From NCBI RefSeq assembly GCF_001949145.1, contig NW_019091355.1, positions 3,472,476-3,536,475 on the forward strand: DNA of 64,000 nucleotides. The letters run 5' to 3'. Shown in pieces: positions 34,201-59,935 of this stretch. Under the pieces are notes generated by a model. The model was given only the letters and a program-made list of their open reading frames with translations. It did no database searches and was not told the DNA's origin. Made by a program: the position numbers and the translations under genes. The DNA comes from Acanthaster planci (taxonomy: Eukaryota > Echinodermata > Asteroidea > Valvatida > Acanthasteridae). The first letter of the stretch is position 1, and each line of letters opens with the position of its first letter.

Positions 34201-35927
34201 CCGTTTTTTGTCAAGAACGGAAGTATAGAAAAGGGTTGCGCTGGACCTTTGAAAGCTTTTTAGTTTTCATTTATATCTTGTAACTTTGCCACTTGGGTGC
34301 CAGTTTTGATAACTTTGAACTATAACCCTCAGGCATATCCTGACTATATCAAAATCCTCGATCCACATATTGACTGCAGCAAAGTGCCATATGGGTGTTT
34401 ATGCATCCTTGGGGAGTGTGAGTAATCGTAAAAGGGTCTTAAATAGGACTCTCTGTTTCCTCTACTGTTTTATGAGGTCTGAAAATAGGACCCGCATCAG
34501 TCCTCTGTCCTATCTGTGTGGTCACTCGAGTGCCGGGGGGCATAGATTTGTCCAAGTGACCGAAATCGTGCCAGCCGATATGGTTTATACAACACGCTAC
34601 AATCCACAGAGCTGTCATTCTGAATGTTGGGCTGAGCTTTTGACAAACTCCAAAGGGTGATGATGCAACCAGTCAAACTATTGCACATGGCACACGGGAA
34701 ATTGTACGTTTGATACTTGATGTGCATCAAGACCGCATTTGATGTAGAGTTGATACATGTACCACGTGTCAGGTGTTTTGCCGGCCAGCAAGAAATGGGT
34801 GATGAAGAAAATAAGCTCTGAAGAGGTTGGGTTGAGAGAAGAGGAGAGGAGAGGAGAGGGGGCAAGTTGTACACCCATTTCTCTCTCCTACCTTCCAACA
34901 AAACAGGAAAAAAAACCACTTCCCTTTCACTCGAATCTCCTTTTTTCAGATCAATGGTTCTGGTTAATCCATCTCTACTAACTAATTCCCGAGTAAAAAC
35001 TGTGCTCCTCTGAACTTAGAAAGTTACTCCTTTTTTCCAAACTATCATGATGACCCTGAAGCATGTCAAGCATACGAATAGAGGAAACTGTGGCTTGTAG
35101 CGGGTTTGATGCCATCGCACTGTGTTGTCACTGCCTTAGTGTTTACCTTGCAGAGCAAGAAAACCACAGACTACAACCTGTGGGACGTAGCGACGACAAA
35201 CTTACAAGGTTAACTGATTGATAACTTTAAAGGGGTTGCTGAAGTACATTAGGATACTCTCTTGGTTACCGGGGAGAATATCAGGACCTGGGGTCCACAC
35301 AGATACCCCAAAAGGGCCATCATTTCTCTCCTTAAAAAGTCTCATTCGTCATCGACTAGTACCACTAGTCACTTTCCTGAATGCCCGATGATGGCATCCA
35401 GTCTCTGACCACAAGTTGACAGAGCTCTTGAAAGTCTTGCTGTTGTCTTCCGCTCTCCGTTTCACCTTGCTTCACACATCCTCCCCTCAGTAAATGACAA
35501 GTCCAACAAACCGCAACACACCTCATCCCTCTTGATAAATGGAACACTTTGTGGAAGGTCTGAACACAAAGTTCTCCCTAGTTCATAGGGTTCAATGCTT
35601 TTTTTTCCAATCCCAAGTGTAAACGTGCTTTGATATTTCAGAGCTTTGAGGATTCCAGACTGTTTTCTAAACTTTTGGGGCGGGGCTTGGGAGTGCCAGG
35701 CCCAGAGCCTGTTCTGGTATGTGCTCTTAAAGGGAAATGGAAGATTTGAAATTAACAGAGGCAGGATGCCAAGTCATGCTCTGTGAGGGTTCGAGAGCAT
35801 GACATGCCCCCATTCAGCACAGTTCAAAGCAGTCACACTGAAACCGACTTGACAGGTACCAGCAGGTAGTTCAATACAGGTTCGTGAAGCACCCCTTGAA
35901 ACCTCAACAATTCCCACAGTGCACTTT

Positions 35928-36211
35928 TCAGTTGTCAGAGCCTCTCCAAATGTATTTTCTCTTTTCCTGCATGAGACGCAGCTTCAAGGAATGAGTGCGC
36001 AGCCACAGGGCAATGACGAGGGCAGTATTAATAGAAACCGCCGACCCAACCACAAAGATGGTCGCAAACGTACCCACAAACGGTATGCAGTTAAGCCCGA
36101 GATCCACCGCAGTTAATGAGGCCCAGGTACCGTTGCGGAAGACAGGGATGCGTAATGTTGGCTCCATCTCAAGCTGTGCAAGGTACTGGCTGTCAGACAA
36201 ATGAAATGGGT
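35928..36211 (-). CDS. Unidentified open segment, possible terminal exon
   Basis: On the minus strand an acceptor-like CCTGTTTGTAG precedes 36211. The frame then stays open for about 93 codons to a stop at 35928. It reads DPFHLSDSQYLAQLEMEP, then TLRIPVFRNGTWASLTAV, then a strongly hydrophobic stretch, CIPFVGTFATIFVVGSAV followed by NTALVIALWL, and a basic tail. This looks like a membrane segment and is more GC-rich than its surroundings. I do not recognise the family. It may be a real last exon, a decayed gene or chance. Confidence 0.25.
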
Positions 36212-36376
36212 CTACAAACAGGGCCAGTTTCAAACAGTTGGGATTTGTTCAGTGCCAGTGGGGGATTTTGTTGGCAAGGAATCCTGACCTGTCATGTGAG
36301 TGTGAGGTGCTGTACAGGACTGTTACCCTGGATGAAGATGTGATGGAGATGTGATGGGTTTCAAAAGTGTACCTAC

Positions 36377-36482
36377 CCGTAACTTTCGCATGTTTCCTTC
36401 AGCTTGCAAAAAATAAGCTTCTGAAAGGTTGCCCTCCACACAGCCTGGTGCTTTCTCATGTAGTGCTCCATTCCATAGGAAT
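36377..36482 (-). CDS. Possible exon of unknown gene
   Basis: Flanked on the minus strand by CCCAATACAG and GTAGGT. One frame reads SYGMEHYMRKHQAVWRATFQ then KLIFCKLKETCESYG. Its exit phase (2) does not fit the entry phase (1) of the open segment at 35928-36211, so the two cannot be joined directly. Unrecognised; chance is a real possibility. Confidence 0.15.
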
Positions 36483-37066
36483 CTGTATTGGGCCTTCCAG
36501 GAACAGAACAAATATGGCTACAAAGTGAAAAAGATGACTCATGTTAAAAGCCAGATGAAAAATCTGCATCTTTGAGCGACACAAACTTTACTAGTAAGGT
36601 GGCCTTGCATAAAGATGAGACGGAAAGATGCCATGTCAATCTGGAGTCACAAAAGCAATGTAACAGTACCTGACCTCGGAAGATTTCATTTCATGTGTGT
36701 CGTATGTGCCCACAGGTAGTGGAGATCTATTACATGAGCAAGGCACTAGACCCGGTGTGTCAAAGGTTGCATTACCTCAAGGTCTGGTATCCTGGTCCTC
36801 CTAGATAAAAAACTTCAGCAAGAGATGCTCAGTTGACTTGGAAATACTTCGACCAAGAACTGCCAACTTATTGGGTGTGAGACTCATTGATTTAAAGCCA
36901 TTTTCATGTTCTTGTGGAATCGGCAAGTTTCAATTTGTTTACCTCCTGTCTAAAGAAAACGTAAATTTTTGTGACCAATAAATTTACAGGTCAAATTCAT
37001 ATGCTTCTGGTCAAATGTGTAACAGAACCTGTGGTGGTGTTAAACCATATTACTGCTTCATGGGTA

Positions 37067-37357
37067 TTCATTAGGCAACTGCAGCATTTCATTGGTCCAT
37101 TCCATGGACTCAACAGTGTGATACTTTTTAAATTATTTCCCCGTGTCATGTGCAAAACCAGAGACGAACTATCGCACCTGAGTTACAGCCTCAGACTTGT
37201 CTCAGTACAGCACAATCCTTCTTTTTTTTCAAACAAATGGCACGTTAACTTTCTGTTCATCTCCTTGAATTAAAATTAACGTTCAAGTTGATCCAAACAC
37301 AGCGCAATCACAAACATACTGGAATGGACCAATGAAATACAGCAGCTGCCTAATTCA
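37067..37357. mobile_element. Inverted-repeat element, ~290 bp
   Basis: Left CATTTCATTGGTCCATTCCA and right TGGAATGGACCAATGAAATA are the inner parts of roughly 38-bp inverted ends, which also include TTAGGCA/TGCCTAA. It has no coding capacity. The target duplication is not clear. Confidence 0.6.
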
Positions 37358-38648
37358 CCTCGGGAGAAATCCTCTAAATCATCCTAACACCTCAGGGTCA
37401 TTAGTTTTCACTATTTCCCCGAAAACCATGAAGTATTCCTATACTAAATAGCATAATACTTCACTGCACAATACTTCAAAGAACGACGACAAAGGAGAAA
37501 GAGAGAAAGACCTCCACTTTTCACTGTTCACAGTATAGATTTATTTAACAACCTACTTCATGGTCAGTAAGATGTTTCCAAATCTGGCTTCTATCCTCAG
37601 AGAAAAAGTACCATACTAGTACCTATCCTGCACAGAAGTACCTCAGCGTGCAGTTTCATCAGCAGTACATGGTTATGCTGTGGTATTTTCAACAAGTACT
37701 ACTAACAACACAACCACATCAATGTAGTGTTTCTTGTTACTTAAACAGTGTTACATCAATGTAGCATTTACTTTAATGTAGTATTTAAAGTACTACTATA
37801 GTACTTTTCATAAGGGATTTTTATTTTTAAACCAGCTTACACAAGAAGTTCATTGATTCGTACACAGAAACCATCTGGTTTTTCTGATACATGTATTCAA
37901 CATACACAAGGACAAGTACTGTATTACATACATACAACACTTCTGGTCACAGCTTTTCCCCTCTTTTTTTAACATATAGCCTGACAAGATCCACTTCAAT
38001 GTTCTCCTTTGTGAACAGTTGTTTTCATAAAGCAAGATGACATGAACCAGGCTGGATATGAGAGCTACTTTCATGAAACAACCTCAATATATAAACAAGG
38101 TTTTTCAGAGCGGCCTTCACTGAAGACGGCTTAGGTCGATGGAAGAATGCCAGATAATCTCGAGTCAACCTGAGCTGAGGATCAGACCAGGCTAGTGGCA
38201 ATGCCTCACATGGTCACATTTCAATAGGATAATCTCTGCAAATGGGCCATATTGGCCAATGTGGCCTCCAAAAAAGTGGCCAACGTCTTCACAGGACCCG
38301 GCTTTTTTTGGTAGCCTTAATTATACGCTTCACACTTTGGCCAGTCCTTCTGGAGGCTCCTTCCTTTGATTGTTGGCTACAACATCAACAAGCACAGTCG
38401 GAAAGGTTCCCCAAGATTAACTGCACTCTGGGAATGACAGCAGATCACCTGGCCAGAAGTGGCCTCTAAATGTGACCAGCATACATGTCTGTCATTTGCA
38501 TGTTTAGAAAAGATAGTTCTTCAAGACATGGGTGGTCACAGAAATATAGTGGCCACTTTATTACACTGGCCTTAAAAAATCTGACTAAGCATGGAGACTT
38601 CCTTCGTGGAGAATCCCTACAAAATACCTCCTGACAAATGTGCACGAA

Positions 38649-38843
38649 CAAACACTGCGGTTGAACCTCATTAATAAGAGTAGCGCTAGTTACTACAAGA
38701 TTCTGCTTAAATCATGAAAATTTCAAGCTCCCAATCCTCTGTTTTTCATTGTTTTCATTCCTGATAATACAAGGTTCCCGTTATAACAAGGTCATTTGCC
38801 AAGTCCGAAGGACCTCTTATGAGTGAGGTTCGACGGTAGTTTG
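38649..38843. mobile_element. Short mariner/pogo-like MITE, 195 bp
   Basis: Left end CACTGCGGTTGAACCTCATT and right end GTGAGGTTCGACGGTAGT are inverted, imperfect copies. Inside are TACAAGATTC and GTTATAACAAGGTC. Ends of the GTYGAACCTCATT type are, as I recall, common in pogo/Tigger-like elements. The class is an inference. Confidence 0.5.
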
Positions 38844-39599
38844 TTCAGGAAAGTATTGCCAATATTTTCAGAATCTGTGAAGAGGCACAATCACTGGCAA
38901 AACACTACTTTTTTCTATTAGACAACTTGAGTGATATCCATTTTGGGTTTCAATTGTCACATGCGTAGAACAATCAGAAGCAGCCATCTTGAAATGACTC
39001 TCAATGAAGCCCAAGAAAATACACCCTGGCAATGGAGGACCTGAAGCACCCTCCCGAGACAGTAACCATTTGGGGAGTGTCATGACCTTTCATCTTTTTT
39101 TTTTAAAGCTGTTTCACCACAAAGACACAGAGATTCGAGGGGCACTCTGCACTGGTTTCACTATGTGCTAATTTATATACAATTTACACAGGAAAAAAAA
39201 AATAGTAACAACTATCCATACTCAATTTCAGCCGAGTGCAGGCGGAAATAAACAAAATACAAAATATTCTGCCAACCAAAAGAAGATAATAACAACCTTG
39301 AGGCCTATCTTCTCAAACTGTGTGCATTATCTGTGAACCAAACTCACTGTTCAAGAATTCTTTTTGAATTTCGGCAAGAAGATGACTCCATTCAAAAAAC
39401 ACTTGAGCTTTGACAGAAAAATTCCCCTGAACCTCCTTTATCCAATGCTTGCCAATCTAAGTAGAAACAGAAACAAACATGTTCTTACACTGACACTGAC
39501 ATTCTGAGAAATGAAATGACAAAAGATCAGTAACTACTATGTTTCAGTAAAGACATTTTGAAATGATCGTCATGGGAGCTTACGGGAAATTTCTAATGC

Positions 39600-39790
39600 C
39601 TGACTGGCTATTGGCCACACCACCTGCTGAACTGGCTGTAAGCCAAGTGGGCTGCTGGCTAAAGCGGCTGCTGGCTACACTTGTTGCAGGCCAAACTGGC
39701 ACCTGCCAATCCGGCCACAGGCCAAACTCACTGCTGGCTAATCTGGCTGCAGGCCAAACTGGCTACTTGCCAATCGGTCAAGTTAGTTTC
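39600..39790. repeat. Degenerate minisatellite (GGCTGCAGGCCAAACTGGC-like)
   Basis: About seven or eight diverged units containing CTGGCT, GCTGGCTAA and GGCCAAACTGGC. A plus-strand frame at 39563-39829 is open only because of the repeat. Confidence 0.6.
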
Positions 39791-40693
39791 AAGCCAATCA
39801 TTCCACTAACAATGACCTCAATCAGCTAACTAATACATGCAAACAGTTTACTTTTCTCTTAATGGTCTCAAATATGTATCAATGAAGCCCTACCACAATG
39901 CAATGCAGGCAAAAGATGTTGTGTGAAATGGTGCGTTAACACTTTACTTGTCATTTATCGGACATCTTCATTGGATAATCTCAACATGAGAAGCTGAACA
40001 GACTAGGAAATACTCAATACTTTTCAATTTAAAAGTGGACTGGGGTACAACAATCCCAGCTTTCAGAAACTTTTGGGTCGCATAACTGACCCCGTTCTTC
40101 CATTTCTATACCCACAATGGAGATTTTTCCCACTGGATCTAGTTGTCATATCTCTTAAGTACAAGTTTATGCGTGAGTTTGGGGGGTCCATGACCAAAAC
40201 ATACTGGCACCCATCAGGACTGATCATCTTAGTAACATTATACATCCTGAAGTTAGGTAACCAGACCAAGATGGCCACAGCATCACCAAACATGCCAACA
40301 TAACCCGAAGATGATTTCAATTGCTTCTGCTTCATAATTGATTACATGACGCAATCACAAGTGAGCATCAGATTGGATGTGGAGTTTTTATGCGGTTCAA
40401 GCTCCATCAATTTTAGGGTAAATCGGGAGGAATTCATAGGCCAGTAACCATAACAACCACAATCAGTAAAGACACCATCATTAAGTTGGCATAAATTCAT
40501 TCTTTCTCAAATGATTTCGATCGGAAGACAATAAGCGAGTTTAAAAAAAAAAAAGTAATTGGCAACTCACTCCCACTCTTCAACATCCAACCCTGTGTTC
40601 AACAAAAATCCTGGCAACAGTTGCACCAACTTTTCAAATCTGTTTCTGGAATGAGCTTTGAGCTGAAAAATACATAATGCAACCTTCATCACT

Positions 40694-41125
40694 TTAACCC
40701 TTAAAGAGCCGGGTTGGGAGAATCTTCAACATTTTTCCCGATATCACAGCTGTGCATTTCTTTTCAGGAGTAGAGCCTTTATGAATTTTTGAGTAACTCT
40801 TGGCTGTCATTCCTCAAAATCAAAGATGCCCGTCTTTGTGCAGCGTGCATTTTTCCCAAGGCGGCTCAGTCAAAAATGTATACTCTTCCACTGCGGATCA
40901 ACCCACTCTGGCTGGCACAAATGATGCCTTGAACTTCAAACGACCTTAACACCACAACCACATGTCTGACTGAGTTCAATACTTCACATTTGTAATGAAA
41001 AGGAGTGTCCTTTAGTTTCCAAGTTTCAAAAAAAGAGAGTGAGGCACAGCCGAGTTCTTGGGGGGAGGAAAGAATCCCCCTCCCCTGTGAGATGGCCAAA
41101 AATTACCCGGCTGTTTCAGGGTTAA
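40694..41125. mobile_element. piggyBac-like MITE (TTAA ends), 432 bp
   Basis: Both ends carry TTAA. The left reads TTAACCCTTAAAGAGCCGGG and the right, inverted, reads TTAACCCTGAAACAGCCGGG. TTAA target duplication with CCCT-starting ends is the mark of piggyBac-type insertion. No transposase frame lies inside. Confidence 0.7.
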
Positions 41126-42011
41126 AAGACTCTGTCAGCATCCACCCTCCACAAATAACATGTACATGTACAACTCCCTAGTGTGTCAAACAGAACCATA
41201 CACTATCATTTGCTTTAAAAGTGAACATTTTGTTCCATCAATTTGCAGAGTCAGGAGCTCTGCCTATTTTAGTTGTTTGGAATGAGAAGAAAAATGTATT
41301 AACTGACTAAAAAAAATGTGCACAACAGGTATTGTCACAATTACATCACTTATCGTGAATTTCAAGGTTCCGTATACAACTGCAAATGGATAGAAACGGG
41401 CTTGCCGTATTGAAACAAGAATGAATCTTGCACACCAGTGGTCATACAAAAAAATAATAACTGGGCGAGATGCTAATAAACCTCTGCATTATACCCCTGC
41501 TTGGGTTGTCTGGCCCTTTAAATGTTCTCAAAGGGTCAATGGAAAAAAGCCACACTCACACCAAGTTGCCAAGAGACACATTTCAAATGAAGGTACCGAA
41601 CATTACAGTTGTGGCTACAAAATTAATGCTGTACTATTTAATAATAATTAAAAAAAAATATCTAGTTCTGGTTCCACAACAATGACGATTACAAAGTGTT
41701 TTTCAAGTATATCTCCCTGGTTTGTTAGCTTTTTTCCCACAGAAAACAGGGTCCACAAATATCCCCCCAAAATATCAGGGGCATTTTAGAGTTGTTCACA
41801 TTTTTAAACGGATTGTAATAATTACCACAAAAGTTTTTAATGTATCCTGTGGAAGGCCAACTCACACGATCGGTAATTATGTCCAGCCAAAAAGCCACAA
41901 ATTTGCAGCCGTAATGAGAAAAAATGAGTTACAGGCATGGTTCACGCGATAATTTGCAAACGTGGACTTGTAAAAAACTGCAGGAAATACATTTTAAATA
42001 ACTATTACCAT

Positions 42012-42050
42012 CATATATATATATATGTATGTATATATAAAAACAAAGGA
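42012..42050. repeat. AT microsatellite
   Basis: An alternating AT run with two GT/TA interruptions, just downstream of the JNK gene end. Simple repeat. Confidence 0.7.
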
Positions 42051-42450
42051 CAGTCTTGCGTTTCATGACCACGCGCAGAAGGATCACTCTCGTCTTCAAC
42101 AATGGCAGGTGTGAAACTCACGAGGGCGGTATTATAACACTTCAGTGCTGCAACCAAACAAGGGGCTGGGGGTGGCCACAATTCAGTTAATGCCAGGTTG
42201 ATGTCAACATCACCACACAGTGGGGGATACATTGGACACGAGAGGGCAGCAGACATGTTTTGTGTGGAAATCACTGTACTGCCTGCAACTGCAAACGTGC
42301 CATGCCTTCTGTCACCTGTTCTGAGGACTTGTATTTTACTCCATGCTGGCAAATCAACGAGCAGTCCAACCTGTTCACTTCATTGGAATATCTTACAGTG
42401 ATAAACTTGATCATAATTATTTCTCACCTTAAGATACCATTTGGCGATAA

Positions 42451-42456
42451 TTTATT
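42451..42456 (-). terminator. MAPK8/9/10-like: Candidate JNK polyadenylation signal
   Basis: AATAAA on the minus strand (TTTATT on plus), about 920 bases below the JNK stop codon at 43376. Other AATAAA sites lie further on, for example at 37540-37545, so the true 3' end is open. Confidence 0.3.
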
Positions 42457-43375
42457 CCAACAGCTGAAATATCTACGCCTGTCATAGGCACTGCCATTTT
42501 CTGTACGCGACAGATTGCAAACACAGGGATTCTTCTTTGTTAAGCACAGAATGATGACAGCAGAGAACCAGTCTGTTCAGTCCACCGATGAAATCGGCCT
42601 TGAGTTTGAGGGAGGTTTTTATTCTTTGATGAAACTTCTCTCATGTCTAATGTTTGCATTCTGTGCACAAGATCAAGTAATTGTTTAAACGGGGCTGAAT
42701 TTGGAAACTTTTGCAGGGAATAAGGATCTCCACTGTGACATGGAGGTACGTGTACGTTAAAGGACACCACGGCAGCTTTAACAGAAAATATCAGTATTGA
42801 TCAGAAACTCCAGACTTTTGCAGGATTTGATGATTTCTTGGACACTTCGATGTATTTCCCTTATGAAATGTCCGAGGGCATGAAAAAGAGAATATAAGGA
42901 CCTTTTCTAAAGTCGTTTTTCAAACTTGAAAAAAAAAAACATGCCCAACAGAATTCGTCAGCATAGGTTGGAGGAGTAATCGACATGCAGTGCACAATGA
43001 ATTATTTTCTTGTTTACAGCACACACACACACACAGCCATTCACATATTTACCTCCTCTGCGTTGATGGATGGCAGAGCAATCCACCATGCAAAGATATG
43101 TTCAGGTCAATCGAGTACAGGTCGTACATTTTACAATGCACTTCCACTCTAACTCAAAGAGATATCCCTGTACGTCACAGCGAATTTTTTATACAAGCAC
43201 CGTCACTTTCTTCTTTTTTTTTTTTAAAGTTCAATATTCAGTAGGTAGTCCTCAAGGTTAAAGGTCATATGCAAATGACCTCCAATGTCTGTAATATACG
43301 TTACATGTTGAACTGGGGGGTTATACATGTCCTTAAAAGTATTAATTTAGTAGTGGTTGTTCCGTACATGCATGG

Positions 43376-56220
<12,845 letters not shown>

Positions 56221-56223
56221 TCT

Positions 56224-56777
56224 CTGCCGGACGGGGAAACAAAAATTCAAAGTGCCAATGAACTGACCACAGGGTAGGTCTTGGAGCGTGATTTTAAGGC
56301 TGAATGAGTCCCAATAATTGAATATTCAAAACAGCGACCTTTCAATCAATACAACTTTTAAACATCATATCGTACCAAACTCCTACAAAAGCAGTGCAAG
56401 TGCCCCCCCCCCAAAATGTCATCAATGCCTGGAGCCAACAGATTAATCCTGGAACCAGAATGACGAAGAAGACACTCATGCACAGGTGGTATGCACACTT
56501 TTTAATACCTTTTCAACCAATAGAGGTATTGCCCGTACAATATGAACGGGCCTTGAGTTTACGCGCGATCGTAGCATTGGATTATTAGATGCAGTCATCT
56601 AGTGTCTAGTTTTCCCTGATTGCTATCTCTTTGAAAAAAAAAAAAACGGAAAAGAAAAAAGCAAGGAAAAAAGCATTCCCTAGAGCAACCATTTGGATAC
56701 GTTTTCATCTTGCCACACCTGTGCAGTAACCCCTTTTTTCTCCCCAAGAGTACGCAGCTTTGGCTTCCAAAACTTAC
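56224..56777 (-). other. JNK upstream intron (554 bp)
   Basis: Lies between the candidate upstream exon and coding exon 1. It carries a poly-A tract near 56635 and a short C run at 56403. Nothing else is seen. Confidence 0.6.
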
Positions 56778-56870
56778 ATATTGCCTATCGTTCATGCTAC
56801 AGACAGAGGCGTCTGTGCTGAGTGAATCTGTCTCCTCACCAGAAGACACTAATACAGATCGGGACAGATC
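56778..56870 (-). CDS. MAPK8/9/10-like: Candidate upstream JNK exon (alternative or longer N terminus)
   Basis: 93 nt between a strong acceptor (TTGGTTGCTTTGCCTGCAG) and a consensus donor GTAAGT. In the frame that joins exon 1 it is fully open: DLSRSVLVSSGEETDSLSTD, ASVCSMNDRQY, then RMAHSQQ. An ATG with A at -3 inside it would start the protein seven residues earlier (MNDRQYR). If coding runs through from upstream exons, the N terminus would be longer still. A 5'-UTR exon is equally possible. Confidence 0.65.
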
Positions 56871-59043
56871 CTGCAGGCAAAGCAACCAAAGGGGAAAAGA
56901 TCATAGATAAAATAAGGTATAAAATAATCACATGAGGTCAAGATCATTCACAGGATCAGGGTACATTAAACCCATCCTGGATATCACTATCTGGCAACAA
57001 GGGGTACATCTAATCAGTTTGTTTACCGGCAGAGTGTTCACGTCTTGCATGTTATTGCAAAGTGACCTTCAAATCTGAGCGTCCCTGAACCGATCACAGA
57101 CTAACACTGGTTAGCTTCACAGTACAGTGGTTTGTTCAGCCCCCAAAAGCATTCAAATGTGGTTACATGTAATTTTAACTCCAAAGAACATATTGCACGG
57201 ATGCATGCAATGAACACTGTTTGCATGTTTTGTGTGTGGGTGTGTTTACAAGAAATTCCTTTTCTCATTGTTGGTATTTGCTGTACAACAAAGTAGGGCT
57301 GCGCCAAATATCCCAATATTCCATCAATTATCAAATGTTCGAATAATACTTTCCGAGTTTGATTATTCAAATGTAAAATTCATGAAAAGGACGAGAGAAT
57401 TTTCTTCTGTTTTAAATGAGAAATGTCTACTTGTGTGCAATATTGCAACTGATTTTGTATATATTTTGCTCAGCAACAATCTGCCGGTTGGTACGACCAA
57501 ATATTTGAATATTCAATCGAATTGAAAGGCAAATATACGAATAGTAAATTATTCCAATTGACTCAGCCCTACAAGTACAACAAAGTTTGGGTAAGGTTAA
57601 ACAGTACAGAATAATGGTCTTTCTTGACTCTAAAATGCAACTCAAAATATATATTTAATACCAAATTCAAAATGGTACGGATAAAAATGAACTCATTACC
57701 TCCACTGGACATGTAATACACATGGACCGATGTTGAAAAAAAAAAAATCTTTAACATACCACGTTTCTTTCATATGCACAGTACATGTTTAATTATGTAC
57801 AGTATACGGTGCACTGTGCATACGTGTACACGTTCACAGGCTTCTAATTCAAAATGTGTGGTTCATTACTTATGTCCAACTTGTATGCACAGTATGCTTG
57901 ACACTAAGTTGCCATATATCCATGTCAAACCACAGAGCATGTGCATTAAGTGGAGGAAAAAACAGAGGGAGTACAGAGGCCTTTCCACCGATCACTGATG
58001 CAGGCTGGGCCCGCTGAATCAAGCATGAATCAGACCTTCACGCCATTACTCAGTCTGTGTCATGCCTTTCTACCCACCACCACGCAGGCTGTGATGACCA
58101 ACCATTCACATTAGCTGGACCATTACCGGCAATGCACGCACACGTAAAGCCAGTCAACGTATATTTGTACTTGAGTAGGCTCTCATGAATCTGCAGACGC
58201 ACACAGCTAGTGATGTACAGAGTACATGTATTCATCAATACAACACGCTGTCAAATCAATGCCAAATATACACTGTACACAAACAGGTATGTGTGTACAA
58301 AACACATTTATGCTTTTACACTTCAGACATGTACACAGATGACTCGCCCTGATAAGTACAGCCCACATCATCCTTTTATAAGGCAATTACAAATTAACTG
58401 GTAAAAGGCCACTTGACTTGAAATGACCTCTTCTCTGTGCTCACGATGGTTGATAAACATCTCAGAGAACACATAATGCTAATTCAGTTTGAGAGTAAAA
58501 AGGTAAGTCATACACAATGCAACCAAAAATTTAAAAATACGTCAACAAGACGGAATTCAGACACATGGTAATGCGGTCCACATGTGCACATACAGTGTAC
58601 CATACAACATGTACATGTACATGTCTTGCAGGTGCAAATTCCAACGGACATGGGTTTTTCCTACCGAGTTTCGTTTATGATTCAGCTAGAAACAACATGC
58701 AAGGGTAAATCCTGGTATTCACAACATTCACAATGTCAGATAGAATACTAGAGCCTGAACTGCGATGAAGTACATGTATGTTTCACATGTACCGGTATAT
58801 CTGTGAGTAAAATTTGGAACAGCACTGCGTCTTTATCCATTACATGTACAGAAGGCCTATGCCTGATTGAGTGTATAATGTACATGTACTATGAAAAGTA
58901 TTTTGTTAGCAGATTTAGAAACTCAATGCATGGCAGGGCCATTATAACATTACCTAACATAATGCCCATTTCTACGATCCAGACTCCTCCAGTGTCTAGC
59001 CATTTGCAAAAATGGAATCCCGCATAGTTATTGATTTAATATT

Positions 59044-59182
59044 GAGGGCCTGTTTGTTTCACATGGATCTGGATCACGATCAGTGATCCAAAGTTGATTC
59101 ACTGACACACAAGCCCACCTATTTGACAGAGTGAACCAGCGTTGGGATCACAGATCGAGACCCGTGTGAAACAACGGGCCTC
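59044..59182. mobile_element. GGGCC-ended palindromic MITE, copy 3 of 3
   Basis: The best-preserved copy. Left GAGGGCCTGTTTGTTTCACA, right GTGTGAAACAACGGGCCTC, with GGATCTGGATCACGATCAG and GGATCACAGATCGAGA inside. It shares the centre CACTGACACACAAGCCCACC with copy 1. Confidence 0.7.
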
Positions 59183-59769
59183 GTATCACATAAAAATGCA
59201 CTGATACATTGAGCATGCCTCGCTTGTCTTCTCCCGGTACTTGCACCTTTCAACTTTACGACCGTGTCAAATTAAAAAACAAGCGAGCCAACAGGCTGCC
59301 ATCTTGTCTTATCTGCAGGAAGTTATACCCAGCTCAAGGTTCGCACCATTTCCACCTATAGACAATTTCTTGTTAAACAAAAACGCTCAGTCAATAGTGC
59401 AAGAGGAAACATACTTCTCGAAGTACAATGTGCATAATGAACCCGTGTATGTGCTTGATAATACACCGTGACAATGCTGGTAGAGTGAACACGTATACCC
59501 GGAAAATGAAACCTGAGGTAACCTTGCCTCGGCTTACAAGTTTTTACAACAAGCACAACATGTACATGCTGAGCCTGTTCATTTGAAAATCTGTATAACA
59601 GTTTTATACCTGAGAACGATAGGATGTTTTTAAATGTAAATTGACTTCTGTCCCACAAGGAGTTTACAATTTCTGTCTGAGATGTGTATTTGAACAGGAA
59701 AGTCTCAAAAGTATCATTTTTGTTCATGTACTTATACACACATGTACAGGAACATGTATGCGCCTTGAG

Positions 59770-59935
59770 CAGAAGCACACCCTCATTGGTTGAAAAGAGC
59801 CATGTTGGTCAGGAGTGTTCAATTTGTTGGTAGCGATGCCACCGTAATGTGTGCATTTCGTACTTGTTTGTGACCCAGCAAAGTTCAGTTCTAACCCAAA
59901 GAGCCTTTGTTGCTAAGAAAATAGCGCCCTCTGCC
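59770..59935 (+). repeat. 170-bp dispersed repeat, copy 3 of 3
   Basis: Shares CAGAAGCACACCCTCATTGG, TTGAAAAGAGCCATGTTGG, TTTGTTGGTAGCGATG and the end ATAGCGCCCTCTG with the copies at 14883 and 20799. Same orientation in all three. Confidence 0.65.

Larger units (their letters stand above)
29861..43375. other. Intergenic / 3'-UTR region between the two convergent genes
   Basis: Holds a GGGCC-ended palindromic element (31072-31214), an unidentified minus-strand open segment (35928-36211) with a possible partner (36377-36482), inverted-repeat elements (37067-37357 and 38649-38843), a degenerate minisatellite (about 39600-39790), a piggyBac-like MITE (40694-41125), an AT microsatellite (42012-42050) and a CA tract (43018-43036). 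The part next to 43376 must include the JNK 3' UTR. No other recognisable gene is present. Confidence 0.5.
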
